A DNA stretch of 64,000 nt from Microbacterium allomyrinae (lineage in GTDB: Bacteria; Actinomycetota; Actinomycetes; Actinomycetales; Microbacteriaceae), in assembly GCF_020682705.1 (NCBI RefSeq), contig NZ_JAGTTN010000004.1:1-64000 (forward strand). The letters are read 5' to 3'. A model generated the notes under the pieces. The model saw nothing but the letters and a program-made list of their open reading frames with translations. It made no database searches and was not told where the DNA came from. Made by a program: the position numbers and the translations under genes. This document shows, piece by piece, positions 28,035 to 36,491 of the stretch. The first letter of the stretch is position 1; every line of letters begins with the position of its first letter.

Positions 28035-28759
28035 CGCCCGGCGCGGTCGAGGACCTCACCGTCGAGTTCGCCGGTGAAGAGTACGCCGTCGCGCCCGATG
28101 CCGTCTTCACCGTCGGGCGCGAGGGCGACCTCACCATCGACGACAACCTGTTCCTGCACCGCCACTTCCTGACGATCCGCAACGTCGATGGCCTCTGGCT
28201 GCTGTCGAACGTGGGAAGCCGGCTGTCGGCGACCGTCACCGATTCCGGCGGTCGTGTGCAGGCGTGGCTCGCACCCGGCGCCCGTCTTCCGCTCGTCTTC
28301 GCCTCGACATCCGTCATCTTCAGTGCCGGACCGACCACGTACGAGCTCACCATCCACGCCGCCGAGCCCACGTTCCGCGAGACGCAGCCCGAAGCCGACG
28401 ACGACGGCCTCAGCACCATCGGCGACGTCCCCCTCACGCACAGTCAGCGCGTGATGATCCTCGCCCTGGCCGAGCCGCTGCTGCGCCGGGAGGGAACCGG
28501 CATGAGCGAGCTGCCGACGTCGGCGCAGGCCGCCGAGCGCATCGGCTGGACGCTCACCCGCTTCAACCGCAAACTCGACAACGTGTGCGACAAGCTCGAT
28601 CGCATCGGTGTTCCGGGCATGCGCGGCGGCGTGCGCTCCTACGCGACGAACCGCCGGGTCCGGCTGGTCGAGCATGCCATCGCGGCGCGCCTGGTGACTC
28701 GGCAGGACCTGCCCCTGCTCGACGAGGAGCTGCACGCCGGTACCGGCCCCGAGGACTGA
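28031..28759 (+). CDS. FHA-domain protein with C-terminal helical (winged-helix-like) region
   Basis: 242 residues. The N-terminal ~110 residues are FHA-like (VFTVGREGDLTIDDN, LHRHFLTIR, LSNVGSRLS), but the usual NG turn is replaced by VGSR, so phosphopeptide binding may differ. The C-terminal ~110 residues (SQRVMILALAEPLL...RIGWTLTRFNRKLDNV) resemble a helix-turn-helix module. It could link kinase signalling to DNA or to a partner protein. It overlaps the kinase by 4 nt (GTGA) and ends the block; the next gene converges from the other strand. Confidence 0.85.
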   Translation: MTPGAVEDLTVEFAGEEYAVAPDAVFTVGREGDLTIDDNLFLHRHFLTIRNVDGLWLLSNVGSRLSATVTDSGGRVQAWLAPGARLPLVFASTSVIFSAGPTTYELTIHAAEPTFRETQPEADDDGLSTIGDVPLTHSQRVMILALAEPLLRREGTGMSELPTSAQAAERIGWTLTRFNRKLDNVCDKLDRIGVPGMRGGVRSYATNRRVRLVEHAIAARLVTRQDLPLLDEELHAGTGPED

Positions 28760-28791
28760 CCGCTCGGGACCGAGAACTCAGGACCGAGAGC

Positions 28792-29286
28792 TCAGCGCCC
28801 GGCGTCGTAGAGGTGACGGCCGCCGTGGCCGGCGACCTTGACGACGACGCCGCGCCGGTGCAGTTCGGCGACGGTGCGGGTCTCTTCGTCGATGTCGCGG
28901 CCGAGGGCGTGCACGTTCGCCACGACCACCACGTCGCCGTGTCGCAGCGTGCCGAGCAGCCGCACGAGACGCGCCTCCCACGACTCCAGCGTCTCGGGCG
29001 CGGGGTGGCGGAATCCCTCGATCGGCACGCCGAAGCGCGTCAGGTCGTTGCGCTGCTCGACCACCGAGGGCATGTCGTCGCGGGCGATGACGAGCCCGAC
29101 GAGGCGCGATCCCGCGGGGCGAGCGAGCCACCAGTCGCGATTCTGCTGCAGCTCGGTGAAGCACTTCGGGCAGTCGGCTGCCGGGTGCGGCAGGTGCAGC
29201 GGTGCGGTGTCGGCGGAGACGCCGTCAGCGGCGTGGGTGTGGCTGTGACCGGATGCCGCGGCATCCGTCTTCGTGAACTCGCTCAT
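28792..29286 (-). CDS. Resolvase-fold-like protein lacking the catalytic serine
   Basis: 164 residues. A His-rich N-terminus and a lone CPKC precede a region whose pattern follows the serine-recombinase catalytic fold: VGLVIARDD at strand 1, then LLGTLRHGDVVVVANVHALGRDIDE, which matches the recombinase stretch 'rpGD.lvv..ldrLGRs'. The nucleophile Ser after strand 1 (usually RVS) is replaced (IARDD), and there is no C-terminal DNA-binding domain. It is therefore probably a domesticated, inactive relative. The ATG at 29286 follows AAGGGCGG; the upstream ATG at 29310 overlaps the likely -10 box GACAAT. Confidence 0.7.
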   Translation of the reverse strand: MSEFTKTDAAASGHSHTHAADGVSADTAPLHLPHPAADCPKCFTELQQNRDWWLARPAGSRLVGLVIARDDMPSVVEQRNDLTRFGVPIEGFRHPAPETLESWEARLVRLLGTLRHGDVVVVANVHALGRDIDEETRTVAELHRRGVVVKVAGHGGRHLYDAGR

Positions 29287-29308
29287 GTCGCCGCCCTTGC
29301 TCTGCACC

Positions 29309-29314
29309 ATTGTC
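29309..29314 (-). promoter_or_regulatory. -10 element for the resolvase-like gene
   Basis: Read on the minus strand the hexamer is GACAAT. A start about 7 nt downstream leaves a short leader that includes AAGGGCGG before the ATG at 29286. Confidence 0.35.
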
Positions 29315-29343
29315 TCTCACGTCGGGCGTGTGCGGTGCGCGGA

Positions 29344-31134
29344 TCAGTCGTCGTCGCCGAGGCGCAGCTCGAGGCTCAGCTGATCGGCGTCGAGTTCGGC
29401 CAGCGCGTGCCGCAGAGCGGGCGTGCTGTAGCCGCCGCCGGAGGTGACCTCGTTGAGTCGGTCGCGCATCGCCTCGATCATCACGAGGCGCAGCTCGAGC
29501 ATGTCGCGGGCGGACGCGGTGGTCTCGTCGTCGGGCGGCTCGGCCATCCGGCTGCCGACGAGCTGCATGAGTTCCTCGGGGAACGTCGAGCCGTCGCGGC
29601 GGTGCAGCGCCGGCTGTTCGAGGGCGGCGAGGGCGGCATCGCGCAGCTCCTCGTCGAGTTCGGACTGCTCCGCTCGGTCGAGCAGCTCGTCGCCGGGTCG
29701 TTCGATCTTGAGCAGTCGCACGAGCCAGGGCAGCGTGAAGCCCTGGAGCATGAGGCTGCCGACCGCGACGGTGAAGGCGATGAAGACCAGCAGCGCCCGG
29801 TCGGTCGTGTCGTCGCGCGAGAGCGTCTGGGCGGCCGCGAGCGTGACGACACCGCGCATGCCCGCCCACACGATGATCGCGCCGTGCTTCCAGCCCAGCG
29901 GCGAGGCCTGGTAGTAGTTCAGATCGCTCATCGCGCGGCTCACGCGCGCGCGCATCGACGCGAGGCGTCGCTGGACGTGCGGATCGTCGACCGGGAGCGG
30001 CTCCTGCCGGCGGCGGTTCTGGCGCCGCCTGCCGTCGGTCGGGGGAGCCCACGCCCGGCCTGCCGCGAGCTCATCGAGTCGCGTGCTCATCGACTCGAGG
30101 CGTTCACGCCGCCTGCCGCGTGCACGCCTGCTCTGCGCCCACACCAGCAGCGAGACATATGCGGCGCGCACCGCGAGCACGATCGCCAGCGCGCCGGCGG
30201 CGATGGCGACGCCGGTGCCGAGACCGTTGTGGTTCTCGAAGTTCTCGGCCACGATCGCGTTGAGCTCGAGCCCCATCACGAGGAAGACGGCGCCCTCGAG
30301 CACGAGTTCGATCGTGCGCCAGTTGTGCTCATCCGATCGGCGCTGCTCGGGCGTGAACCAGCGTGCGGCGCCCTGGCCGGTCACGATGCCGGCGACCACC
30401 GCGGCGACGAGACCGGAACCGCCCAGTTCCTCGGTGGGCAGGTAGGCCACGAACGGCACGACGAAGCCCACCGCGGTGTTGGCCGCCGAGTGGCCGATGA
30501 GGGCGCGCAGCCGCAGGTTGAGATAGCCGACGATGCCGCCGATCACGACGGCCACGAGGACCCCCCACGCGAAGGCCGGAAGGAACCCGAGCCCCACCTC
30601 GGTGTCACCGGTCACCCCCGTGGTCGCGACGGCGCCGGCCGCGATCATCGTGCGCAGCAGCACGAGCGCCGTCGCGTCGTTGAGCAGGCTCTCGCCCTCG
30701 AGCATCGTGACGACCCGCCGCGAGACGCCCAGGCGCTTCACGATCGAGGTGGCCACGGCATCCGTCGGACTGAGGATCGCGCCCAGCGCGACCGCGATGG
30801 CGGGATGGATACCGGGGATCACGATCATGAAGAAGACGCCCAGCACCACGGCGCTCAGCAGCACGAGCAGGAAGGACAGCCCCGCGATGGGCCCGAAGTC
30901 GCGCCGGAACTCGATCGCGGGCAGCGCCACGGCGGCGGAGTAGAGCAGCGGCGGAAGGACGCCGACGAGGATCCACTCCGGGTCGATCTCGGGCACCTGC
31001 ACGAACGGGAGGAGGCTCACCGCGCCGCCGATGAGCACGAGGATGAGCGGCCCCGCGATGCCGAGCCTGGGTGCGAGGGCGGTCGCGACGGCGATCACGA
31101 GGATCGCGGCGATGACGACGACGAGGATCTCCAC
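29344..31134 (-). CDS. CPA1-family Na+/H+ antiporter
   Basis: 596 residues. About 12 membrane helices are visible in the first ~430, with ILSPTDAVATSIVKR and GESLLNDATALV, the ion-binding motifs of NhaP/NHE-type antiporters, and MRGVVTLAAAQTL. A basic cytoplasmic loop (~310-370) interrupts the helices, and a ~150-residue acidic cytoplasmic tail follows. It exchanges cytoplasmic Na+ (or K+) for H+. The GTG start at 31134 lies 4 nt beyond the stop codon of malate dehydrogenase, so the two are probably co-transcribed; no clear SD is seen. Confidence 0.92.
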   Translation of the reverse strand: MEILVVVIAAILVIAVATALAPRLGIAGPLILVLIGGAVSLLPFVQVPEIDPEWILVGVLPPLLYSAAVALPAIEFRRDFGPIAGLSFLLVLLSAVVLGVFFMIVIPGIHPAIAVALGAILSPTDAVATSIVKRLGVSRRVVTMLEGESLLNDATALVLLRTMIAAGAVATTGVTGDTEVGLGFLPAFAWGVLVAVVIGGIVGYLNLRLRALIGHSAANTAVGFVVPFVAYLPTEELGGSGLVAAVVAGIVTGQGAARWFTPEQRRSDEHNWRTIELVLEGAVFLVMGLELNAIVAENFENHNGLGTGVAIAAGALAIVLAVRAAYVSLLVWAQSRRARGRRRERLESMSTRLDELAAGRAWAPPTDGRRRQNRRRQEPLPVDDPHVQRRLASMRARVSRAMSDLNYYQASPLGWKHGAIIVWAGMRGVVTLAAAQTLSRDDTTDRALLVFIAFTVAVGSLMLQGFTLPWLVRLLKIERPGDELLDRAEQSELDEELRDAALAALEQPALHRRDGSTFPEELMQLVGSRMAEPPDDETTASARDMLELRLVMIEAMRDRLNEVTSGGGYSTPALRHALAELDADQLSLELRLGDDD

Positions 31135-31138
31135 GCGG

Positions 31139-32161
31139 CTAGACCGCTCCGAGCTCGCGGACGGCGTCGCGCTCGGCGGCGAGCTCGGCCACCGAGGCGT
31201 CGAACAGGCGCCGCCCGCGTGCGTCGAACTCCAGTCCCTCGATGACGCGATAGCCGGCGCCGTCCCCGCGCGAGACGACGGGCAGCGAGCACACCAGGCC
31301 TTCGGGCACCCCATACTCGCCGTGCGAAACGACGGCGGCCGACGTCCAGCCGCGATGCGTGCCGAGCTGCTCGTCGCGCACGTGGTCGATGGCCGCGTTG
31401 GCCGCCGACGCGACCGACGACGAGCCGCGCACCTCGATGATCTCGGCGCCGCGCTTCGCGACCCGCGGGAGGAAGACCTCGTCGAGCCATGTCGTCGCCG
31501 CGTCGCGGCCACCGAGTCGTTCCGCGATCGCCTCGGCCACCGGCATCCCGTCGGAAAGGACCGCGTGCGCCACATCGGGGAACTGCGTCGCCGAGTGGTT
31601 GCCCCAGATGATGACGTCGGCGATCTCGTCGGGTGCCACGTCGAGGAACGCGGCGAGCTGGCCCACGGCGCGGTTGTGGTCCAGGCGCGTGAGCGCGGTG
31701 AACCGCTCGGCGGGAACGTCGGGGGCAGCGGATGCCGCGGCGATGAGCGCGTTCGTGTTGGCGGGGTTTCCGACCACGACCGCGCGCACATCGTCCGCGG
31801 CCACGGCGCCGATCGCGGCGCCCTGGGGGCCGAAGATCCCGGCGTTGGCGGCGAGCAGGTCGCCGCGCTCCATTCCGGGACCGCGGGGACGGGCGCCGAC
31901 GAGCAGGGCGATGCTCGTGCCGTCGAAAGCGATCCGAGGGTCGTCGGTCAGCTCGACGCCGCGCAGGAGCGGGAATGCGCCGTCCTGCAGCTCGAGCGCT
32001 GCGCCCTCGGCCGCCCGCATCCCCTGCGGGATCTCGAGCAGCCGCAGCCGCACCGGCCGGTCCGCGCCGAGCATGTCGCCCGCGGCGATGCGGAACAGGA
32101 GCGCGTAGCCGATCTGTCCGCCGGCGCCCGTGATCGTGATCGTCGTGGGTTCGCTGACCAT
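31139..32161 (-). CDS. mdh: Malate dehydrogenase (NAD-dependent, cytosolic-type)
   Basis: 340 residues. The NAD-binding loop is [12 protein letters not shown], followed by a GNPANTNAL segment, substrate-binding residues in TRLDHNRA, and catalytic His in [12 protein letters not shown]. It interconverts malate and oxaloacetate in the TCA cycle. Length (about 325-335 usual) and motifs fit the group of actinobacterial mdh. The ATG at 32161 has a TAGGCT hexamer 6 nt upstream, so the message is probably leaderless. Confidence 0.95.
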   Translation of the reverse strand: MVSEPTTITITGAGGQIGYALLFRIAAGDMLGADRPVRLRLLEIPQGMRAAEGAALELQDGAFPLLRGVELTDDPRIAFDGTSIALLVGARPRGPGMERGDLLAANAGIFGPQGAAIGAVAADDVRAVVVGNPANTNALIAAASAAPDVPAERFTALTRLDHNRAVGQLAAFLDVAPDEIADVIIWGNHSATQFPDVAHAVLSDGMPVAEAIAERLGGRDAATTWLDEVFLPRVAKRGAEIIEVRGSSSVASAANAAIDHVRDEQLGTHRGWTSAAVVSHGEYGVPEGLVCSLPVVSRGDGAGYRVIEGLEFDARGRRLFDASVAELAAERDAVRELGAV

Positions 32162-32167
32162 GCGTCG

Positions 32168-32173
32168 AGCCTA
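32168..32173 (-). promoter_or_regulatory. -10 element of the leaderless mdh promoter
   Basis: Minus-strand TAGGCT with a 6-nt gap to the ATG at 32161. It is divergent from the promoter at 32225-32230. Confidence 0.6.
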
Positions 32174-32224
32174 TTGCCGAGACGCCCTCGCCTGTCGGAA
32201 CGTGCCCGCGAGGGGCGCCCACGG

Positions 32225-32230
32225 TACCGT
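32225..32230 (+). promoter_or_regulatory. -10 element of the leaderless metallopeptidase promoter
   Basis: TACCGT with a 6-nt gap to the ATG at 32237. No Shine-Dalgarno is present. Confidence 0.5.
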
Positions 32231-32236
32231 GAAGCC

Positions 32237-33106
32237 ATGACGTTCAACGAGAACGCCAACGTCGGGGGGAACACGGCGCGGCGTCGAGGGGCGGGTGTGG
32301 CTGTCGCCGGCGGGGGTATCGCGGGTATCGGAGCCATCGCCGTCCTGCTGTTCCAGCTGTTCACCGGCACCGACATCTCGGGCATCATCCCCACCGGCCC
32401 GCAGGCCGGAGGCGCCGGCGAATCCGAGATCGAGCAGTGTCAGACCGGGGCCGATGCGAACGCCCGCGACGATTGCCGTCTGGCCGCTGGCTCGCTCGCG
32501 CTCGACCAGTTCTGGCAGACCCAGGCGCAGGGCTACCGGGCGCCGCAGCTGATCATCGTCGACGGATCGACCCCGACGCAGTGCGGAACGGCATCCAATC
32601 AGACGGGTCCGTTCTACTGCCCGCCGGAGGAGACCGTCTACGTCGACCCGACCTTCTTCGCGCTGCTGCGCCAGCAGTTCGACGCGACGGCCGGGCCGCT
32701 CGCTCAGCTCTACGTCCTCGCGCACGAGTACGGGCACCACGTCCAGTACATCGCGGGGAGCATGGACCGGTACCCGGACAACGGATCCGGCCCCGACAGC
32801 AACGGCGTGCGCAGAGAGCTGCAGGCCGACTGCTTCGCGGGGGCGTGGGTAGGCTCGATGACCGAGCAGGTCGACGCGAACGGCGTGCGCTACCTCGACC
32901 CGCCCACGCAGCAGCAGATCGCCGACGCGATCAACGCGGCGCAGACGGTGGGCGACGATCACATCCAGCGCGAGTCGGGCGGGTTCGTGAACCCCGAGAG
33001 CTGGACCCACGGTTCGAGCGCGCAGCGCCAGCAGTGGTTCCAGCAGGGGTATCAGAACGGCGTCTCGGCCTGTGACACTTTCGGCGTTCCGGGGGGAAGC
33101 CTATGA
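32237..33106 (+). CDS. Neutral zinc metallopeptidase (YpfJ family)
   Basis: 289 residues. One N-terminal membrane helix (~20-44) anchors an outward-facing peptidase domain. The zinc site is HEYGHH (His163, Glu164, His167), with a likely third ligand Glu in RRELQADCFAG. Four Cys in the ectodomain could form disulfides. The family is widespread but its physiological substrates are poorly known. A -10 hexamer sits 6 nt before the ATG, so the message is probably leaderless. It overlaps the prolyl aminopeptidase gene by 4 nt. Confidence 0.92.
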   Translation: MTFNENANVGGNTARRRGAGVAVAGGGIAGIGAIAVLLFQLFTGTDISGIIPTGPQAGGAGESEIEQCQTGADANARDDCRLAAGSLALDQFWQTQAQGYRAPQLIIVDGSTPTQCGTASNQTGPFYCPPEETVYVDPTFFALLRQQFDATAGPLAQLYVLAHEYGHHVQYIAGSMDRYPDNGSGPDSNGVRRELQADCFAGAWVGSMTEQVDANGVRYLDPPTQQQIADAINAAQTVGDDHIQRESGGFVNPESWTHGSSAQRQQWFQQGYQNGVSACDTFGVPGGSL

Positions 33107-34230
33107 ACGAACACCTCGACCACATCCTCTATCCGCCCATAGAGCCCTACGAGACCGGCGAGCTGATCGCGGGCGAGGGCAACCGCCTGTACTTCGAGCA
33201 GAGCGGCAATCCCGACGGCAAGCCCGTGGTGTTCCTCCACGGCGGCCCTGGCGCCGGAACCGCGCCCTGGCATCGCCGATTCTTCGACCCGGAGCGGTAC
33301 CGGATCATCCTCTTCGACCAGCGCGGGTGCGGTCGGTCGACCCCCCATGCGGCGGAGGCGGGCGCCGACATCCGTCACAACACGACGTGGCACCTCGTGG
33401 CCGACATCGAGCTGCTGCGCAAGAACCTCGGCATCGACCGCTGGCAGGTGTTCGGCGGGTCGTGGGGGAGCGCGCTCGCCCTCGCGTACGCCGAGGCGAA
33501 CCCCGAGGCGGTGACCGAGCTCGTGCTGCGCGGCATCTTCACGCTGCGCCGTCACGAGCTGGAGTGGTTCTACGAGGGCGGCGCGTCGGCGATGTTCCCC
33601 GACCTGTGGGAGGACTTCATCGCGCCCATCCCGATCCTCGAGCGCTCGCGCCTGATCGAGGCGTATCACCGGCGGCTCGCCGACCCCGATCCCGCCGTGC
33701 ACGTGCCGGCGGCTGTCGCGTGGTCGCGCTGGGAGGCGTCCGTGCTGACACTTCTGCCCGATCCGCAGCTGATCGAGGCCATGAGCGAGCCGCGCGCCGC
33801 AGTCGCGTTCGCGCGAATCGAGAACCACTACTTCCTGAACCGCGGCTGGTTCGACGAGGGCCAGCTGATCGCGAACGTCGACGCGATCCGCGGCATCCCC
33901 GCCGTGATCGTCCAGGGCCGCTACGACGGATGCACGCCGCCGATGACCGCGTGGGATCTGCACCGCGCCTGGCCGGAGGCGGACTTCGTGATGGTGCCGG
34001 ATGCCGCGCACGCCGCGTCGGAGCCGGGGATCGCCGCGGCGCTGCGCGCCGCCGCCGACCGGTTCGCCCGTGCCGAGGGCGAGGCGGTCGACGAGACTGC
34101 GGACGAGACTGCGGACGAGACTGCGGACGAGACTGCGGACGAGTCCGCGGACGAGACTGCGGATGAGACTGCGGATGAGTCCGCGGGAGAGTCCGCGCCG
34201 GAGAGCGACCTGGTCGACACGCGGGACTGA
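33103..34230 (+). CDS. pip: Prolyl aminopeptidase with acidic repeat tail
   Basis: 375 residues; usual family length is about 315-325. The alpha/beta hydrolase core is intact: HGGPGAGT oxyanion loop, GGSWGS with nucleophile Ser120, Asp in GRYDGCTPP and His in PDAAHAASEP. It releases N-terminal proline from peptides in the cytoplasm. The extra ~45 C-terminal residues come from nine 12-bp units (34090-34197) encoding D-E-(T/S)-A repeats, giving a highly acidic tail. It overlaps the metallopeptidase gene by 4 nt (ATGA), so the two peptidases are co-translated. Confidence 0.94.
   Translation: MNEHLDHILYPPIEPYETGELIAGEGNRLYFEQSGNPDGKPVVFLHGGPGAGTAPWHRRFFDPERYRIILFDQRGCGRSTPHAAEAGADIRHNTTWHLVADIELLRKNLGIDRWQVFGGSWGSALALAYAEANPEAVTELVLRGIFTLRRHELEWFYEGGASAMFPDLWEDFIAPIPILERSRLIEAYHRRLADPDPAVHVPAAVAWSRWEASVLTLLPDPQLIEAMSEPRAAVAFARIENHYFLNRGWFDEGQLIANVDAIRGIPAVIVQGRYDGCTPPMTAWDLHRAWPEADFVMVPDAAHAASEPGIAAALRAAADRFARAEGEAVDETADETADETADETADESADETADETADESAGESAPESDLVDTRD
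34090..34197 (+). repeat. Nine 12-bp tandem repeats in the pip 3' end
   Basis: The unit GACGAGACTGCG is repeated in frame, exact in early copies and diverging (GAT for GAC, TCC for ACT) toward the end. It encodes the acidic DETA/DESA tail. Exact copies suggest recent slippage or recombination, so copy number may vary between strains. Confidence 0.95.
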
Positions 34231-34273
34231 GCACGAAACGCACCCGCCGAGGCGAACGCCCAGGTGCCCCTGG

Positions 34274-34279
34274 TACGCT
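34274..34279 (+). promoter_or_regulatory. -10 element and long leader of the DEAD-box helicase gene
   Basis: TACGCT would start transcription near 34286, giving a leader of about 160 nt to the ATG at 34448. The leader holds no convincing small open frame. Long structured leaders are typical of cold-induced RNA helicase genes. The rest of 34231-34447 shows nothing else I recognise. Confidence 0.4.
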
Positions 34280-34447
34280 GGAAAGACTTGCAGCGCTCAG
34301 ACGCGCTTCTTGCGTCGTAGAACGCTTCCCCTCCCGCCGCCGCCAGGCCCCCGTGCCGCGCGATGCCGGTGACGACTTTCGAACGGCGACCCGCGGGCGA
34401 AATACGCCCCGGTTACCGATCAGGGCACCGTCGTGCCCGGAGAACTC

Positions 34448-36034
34448 ATGACCGAAACCACTTTCGGCGCGCTCGGCGTGCCCCAGCCCCTCGTCGCCGT
34501 CCTCGCGACCCAGGGCAAGACCACCGCGTTCCCGATCCAGGTCGACACGCTCCCCGACACTCTCGCAGGCCGCGACGTGCTGGGCCGCGGCAAGACCGGC
34601 TCGGGCAAGACGCTCGCCTTCTCGATCCCGATGGTCGCGCGCCTGGGCACCAAGCTCGCCGGCGGCAATCGTCGCAAGGGCCGCCCGCTCGCTCTCGTGC
34701 TCGCACCGACCCGCGAGCTCGCGACCCAGATCGACGCCGTCCTGGCGCCGCTCGCCAAGGCCTACGGCCTCACCACCACCACGATCTTCGGCGGCGTGAG
34801 CCAGAGCCGTCAGGTGCAGGCGCTCAACGCCGGCGTCGACATCGTCGTGGCCTGCCCGGGTCGCCTCGAAGACCTCATGAAGCAGGGCTACGCCCACCTC
34901 GACGCGGTCGAGATCACGGTCATCGACGAGGCCGACCACATGGCCGACCTCGGCTTCCTGCCGGTCGTGACCCGCATCCTCAGCGCGACGCCCTCGGGCG
35001 GCCAGCGCCTGCTGTTCAGCGCCACGCTCGACAACGGTGTGGACAAGCTCGTGAGCCGCTTCCTGCAGAACGAGGTGCTCCACTCCGTCGACGAGGCCAA
35101 CTCGCCCGTCGCCGCGATGACCCACCACGTCTTCACGATGACCGACACCGACTCGAAGAAGGACGTCGTCACGGCGCTCGCCTCGGGCACCGGCCGCCGC
35201 ATCCTGTTCATGCGCACCAAGCACCACGCGAAGAAGCTCGCGCGGCAGCTCACCGCCGATGGCATCCCCGCCGTCGACCTGCACGGCAACCTGTCGCAGC
35301 CGCAGCGCGACCGCAACCTGGCCGCGTTCTCGGCCGGCACCGCCAAGGTGCTGGTGGCGACCGATGTCGCGGCTCGCGGTGTGCACGTCGACGACGTCGA
35401 GCTCGTCATCCACGTCGATCCGCCCACCGAGCACAAGGCGTACCTGCACCGTTCGGGCCGTACCGCCCGCGCGGGCGCGGAGGGCGCCGTGGTCACGCTC
35501 GTGCTCCCGGGCCAGGAGAAGGACGTCGCGCAGCTCCTGCGCAAGGCCGCCATCTCTGTCACGCCGGTGCGCGTGACGGCGAAGTCGGCCGAGGTCGCCG
35601 AGCTCGTCGGCCAGGTCGCCGCGTACGTCAAGCCCGAGCCGGTGCAGCTGCAGCAGCGCGGCGGCGGCACCAGCCAGGGCGCCAACGCGCAGCGCAAGCG
35701 TGCGGCTCGCGACCAGGGCGCAGGCGGCGGACGCGGCAACGGCCAGCGCCGGGGATCGGATGCCGCAGGCTCGGGTCGCTCGCAGGGCCAGGGTTCGGGC
35801 CGGGGCCAGGCGCCGGCCGCAGGCCGCGGTCAGTCCTCCGACCGTGCGCAGGGCGGCCACCAGCGCGCCGACCAGAGCGCCGGCCACACCCGCTCCGCTC
35901 AGCCCGCGCAGGGCAACCCGCGCACCCCGGGTCGCCGCGCGTCCGGCGGTGGTGCCGGCAGTACCGGCGGCAAGCTCATGGTCGGATCCGTCGTCCGCCA
36001 GAACGGCGGCAACCGCCGCGCCGGCGGTCGCTGA
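34448..36034 (+). CDS. DEAD-box ATP-dependent RNA helicase
   Basis: 528 residues. Ordered motifs: Q-motif region (FPIQ), Walker A RGKTGSGKT, PTRELA, CPGRLEDL, DEAD (VIDEADHMADLGF), SAT (LLFSATLD), then VATDVAARG and HRSGRTARAG. The C-terminal ~130 residues are Gly/Gln/Arg-rich and disordered, a typical RNA-binding tail. It unwinds RNA duplexes, acting in ribosome assembly, mRNA turnover or cold adaptation. The ATG at 34448 is chosen because CGGAG lies 6 nt upstream; GTG 34433 is an alternative. A rho-independent terminator follows at 36073. Confidence 0.95.
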   Translation: MTETTFGALGVPQPLVAVLATQGKTTAFPIQVDTLPDTLAGRDVLGRGKTGSGKTLAFSIPMVARLGTKLAGGNRRKGRPLALVLAPTRELATQIDAVLAPLAKAYGLTTTTIFGGVSQSRQVQALNAGVDIVVACPGRLEDLMKQGYAHLDAVEITVIDEADHMADLGFLPVVTRILSATPSGGQRLLFSATLDNGVDKLVSRFLQNEVLHSVDEANSPVAAMTHHVFTMTDTDSKKDVVTALASGTGRRILFMRTKHHAKKLARQLTADGIPAVDLHGNLSQPQRDRNLAAFSAGTAKVLVATDVAARGVHVDDVELVIHVDPPTEHKAYLHRSGRTARAGAEGAVVTLVLPGQEKDVAQLLRKAAISVTPVRVTAKSAEVAELVGQVAAYVKPEPVQLQQRGGGTSQGANAQRKRAARDQGAGGGRGNGQRRGSDAAGSGRSQGQGSGRGQAPAAGRGQSSDRAQGGHQRADQSAGHTRSAQPAQGNPRTPGRRASGGGAGSTGGKLMVGSVVRQNGGNRRAGGR

Positions 36035-36072
36035 GCCTTCCTGGCCGGGTCACCGACCCAGACATCACGCAG

Positions 36073-36114
36073 ACCCCGCCCCGGGGCGATTCATTCACCC
36101 TGGGGCGGGGTTTT
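36073..36114 (+). terminator. Rho-independent terminator of the helicase gene
   Basis: A perfect 10-bp stem, ACCCCGCCCC (36073-36082) with GGGGCGGGGT (36102-36111), ends in a short run of T (36111-36114). The 19-nt loop includes one of the GCCCCGGGGC palindromes' right half. Confidence 0.7.
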
Positions 36115-36422
36115 CCCGTCCCAGGGTGGCGGACCCGCCCCGGGGCGGTGATGAACCCGCCCCGGGGCGGGTTCATCAGGGGTGCCTGTTACGCGGGGGA
36201 TCTGTCACGCGTCGTGACCCCGCGCTCGCGCGCGGATCTCGGATCCCTCGGACAGCATCGCCGGCCACTGGTCGCCAGCCCGCCCGCGTCAGCCAGACAG
36301 GCCCCGGGACGCGTTATTCACCCCGGGGCGGGGCTTTCCCGTCCCAGGGTGGCGATCCCGCCCCGGGGCGAGATCGCCAGGGGAGTGACCTCGCTCCCGG
36401 CGTGGCGGGTCCGCCCCGGGGC
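36078..36422. repeat. Array of GC palindromes with a duplicated 55-bp unit
   Basis: Five perfect GCCCCGGGGC palindromes begin at 36078, 36137, 36159, 36360 and 36413. Two 55-bp copies, 36093-36147 and 36316-36370, match at 51 of 55 positions. Each copy also folds ACCC(T/C)GGG against CCCAGGGT. The whole 36035-36491 gap holds no gene; it separates the plus-strand helicase from the converging GMC oxidoreductase gene. Confidence 0.85.
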
Positions 36423-36491
36423 GGGTCTGTCACGGGTGTGACTCCGCCCCGGCGGGGCGGGTCTGCCACGGGTGCGACTCCGCCCCGGCCG

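Noticed and set aside
28792-29286. Active site-specific recombinase marking a mobile element
   Set aside because: The catalytic Ser and DNA-binding domain are missing, and no flanking repeats or other mobile genes are seen.
34090-34197. Pip tail repeats as a frameshift artefact
   Set aside because: All units are 12 bp and stay in frame to a normal stop, so they extend the protein rather than disrupt it.
34363-34447. Upstream open frame in the helicase leader
   Set aside because: It runs on out of frame through the helicase gene and has no SD; not a credible leader peptide.
36073-36430. CRISPR array in the GC palindrome region
   Set aside because: Repeats are irregularly spaced short palindromes without uniform spacers, and no cas gene is nearby.
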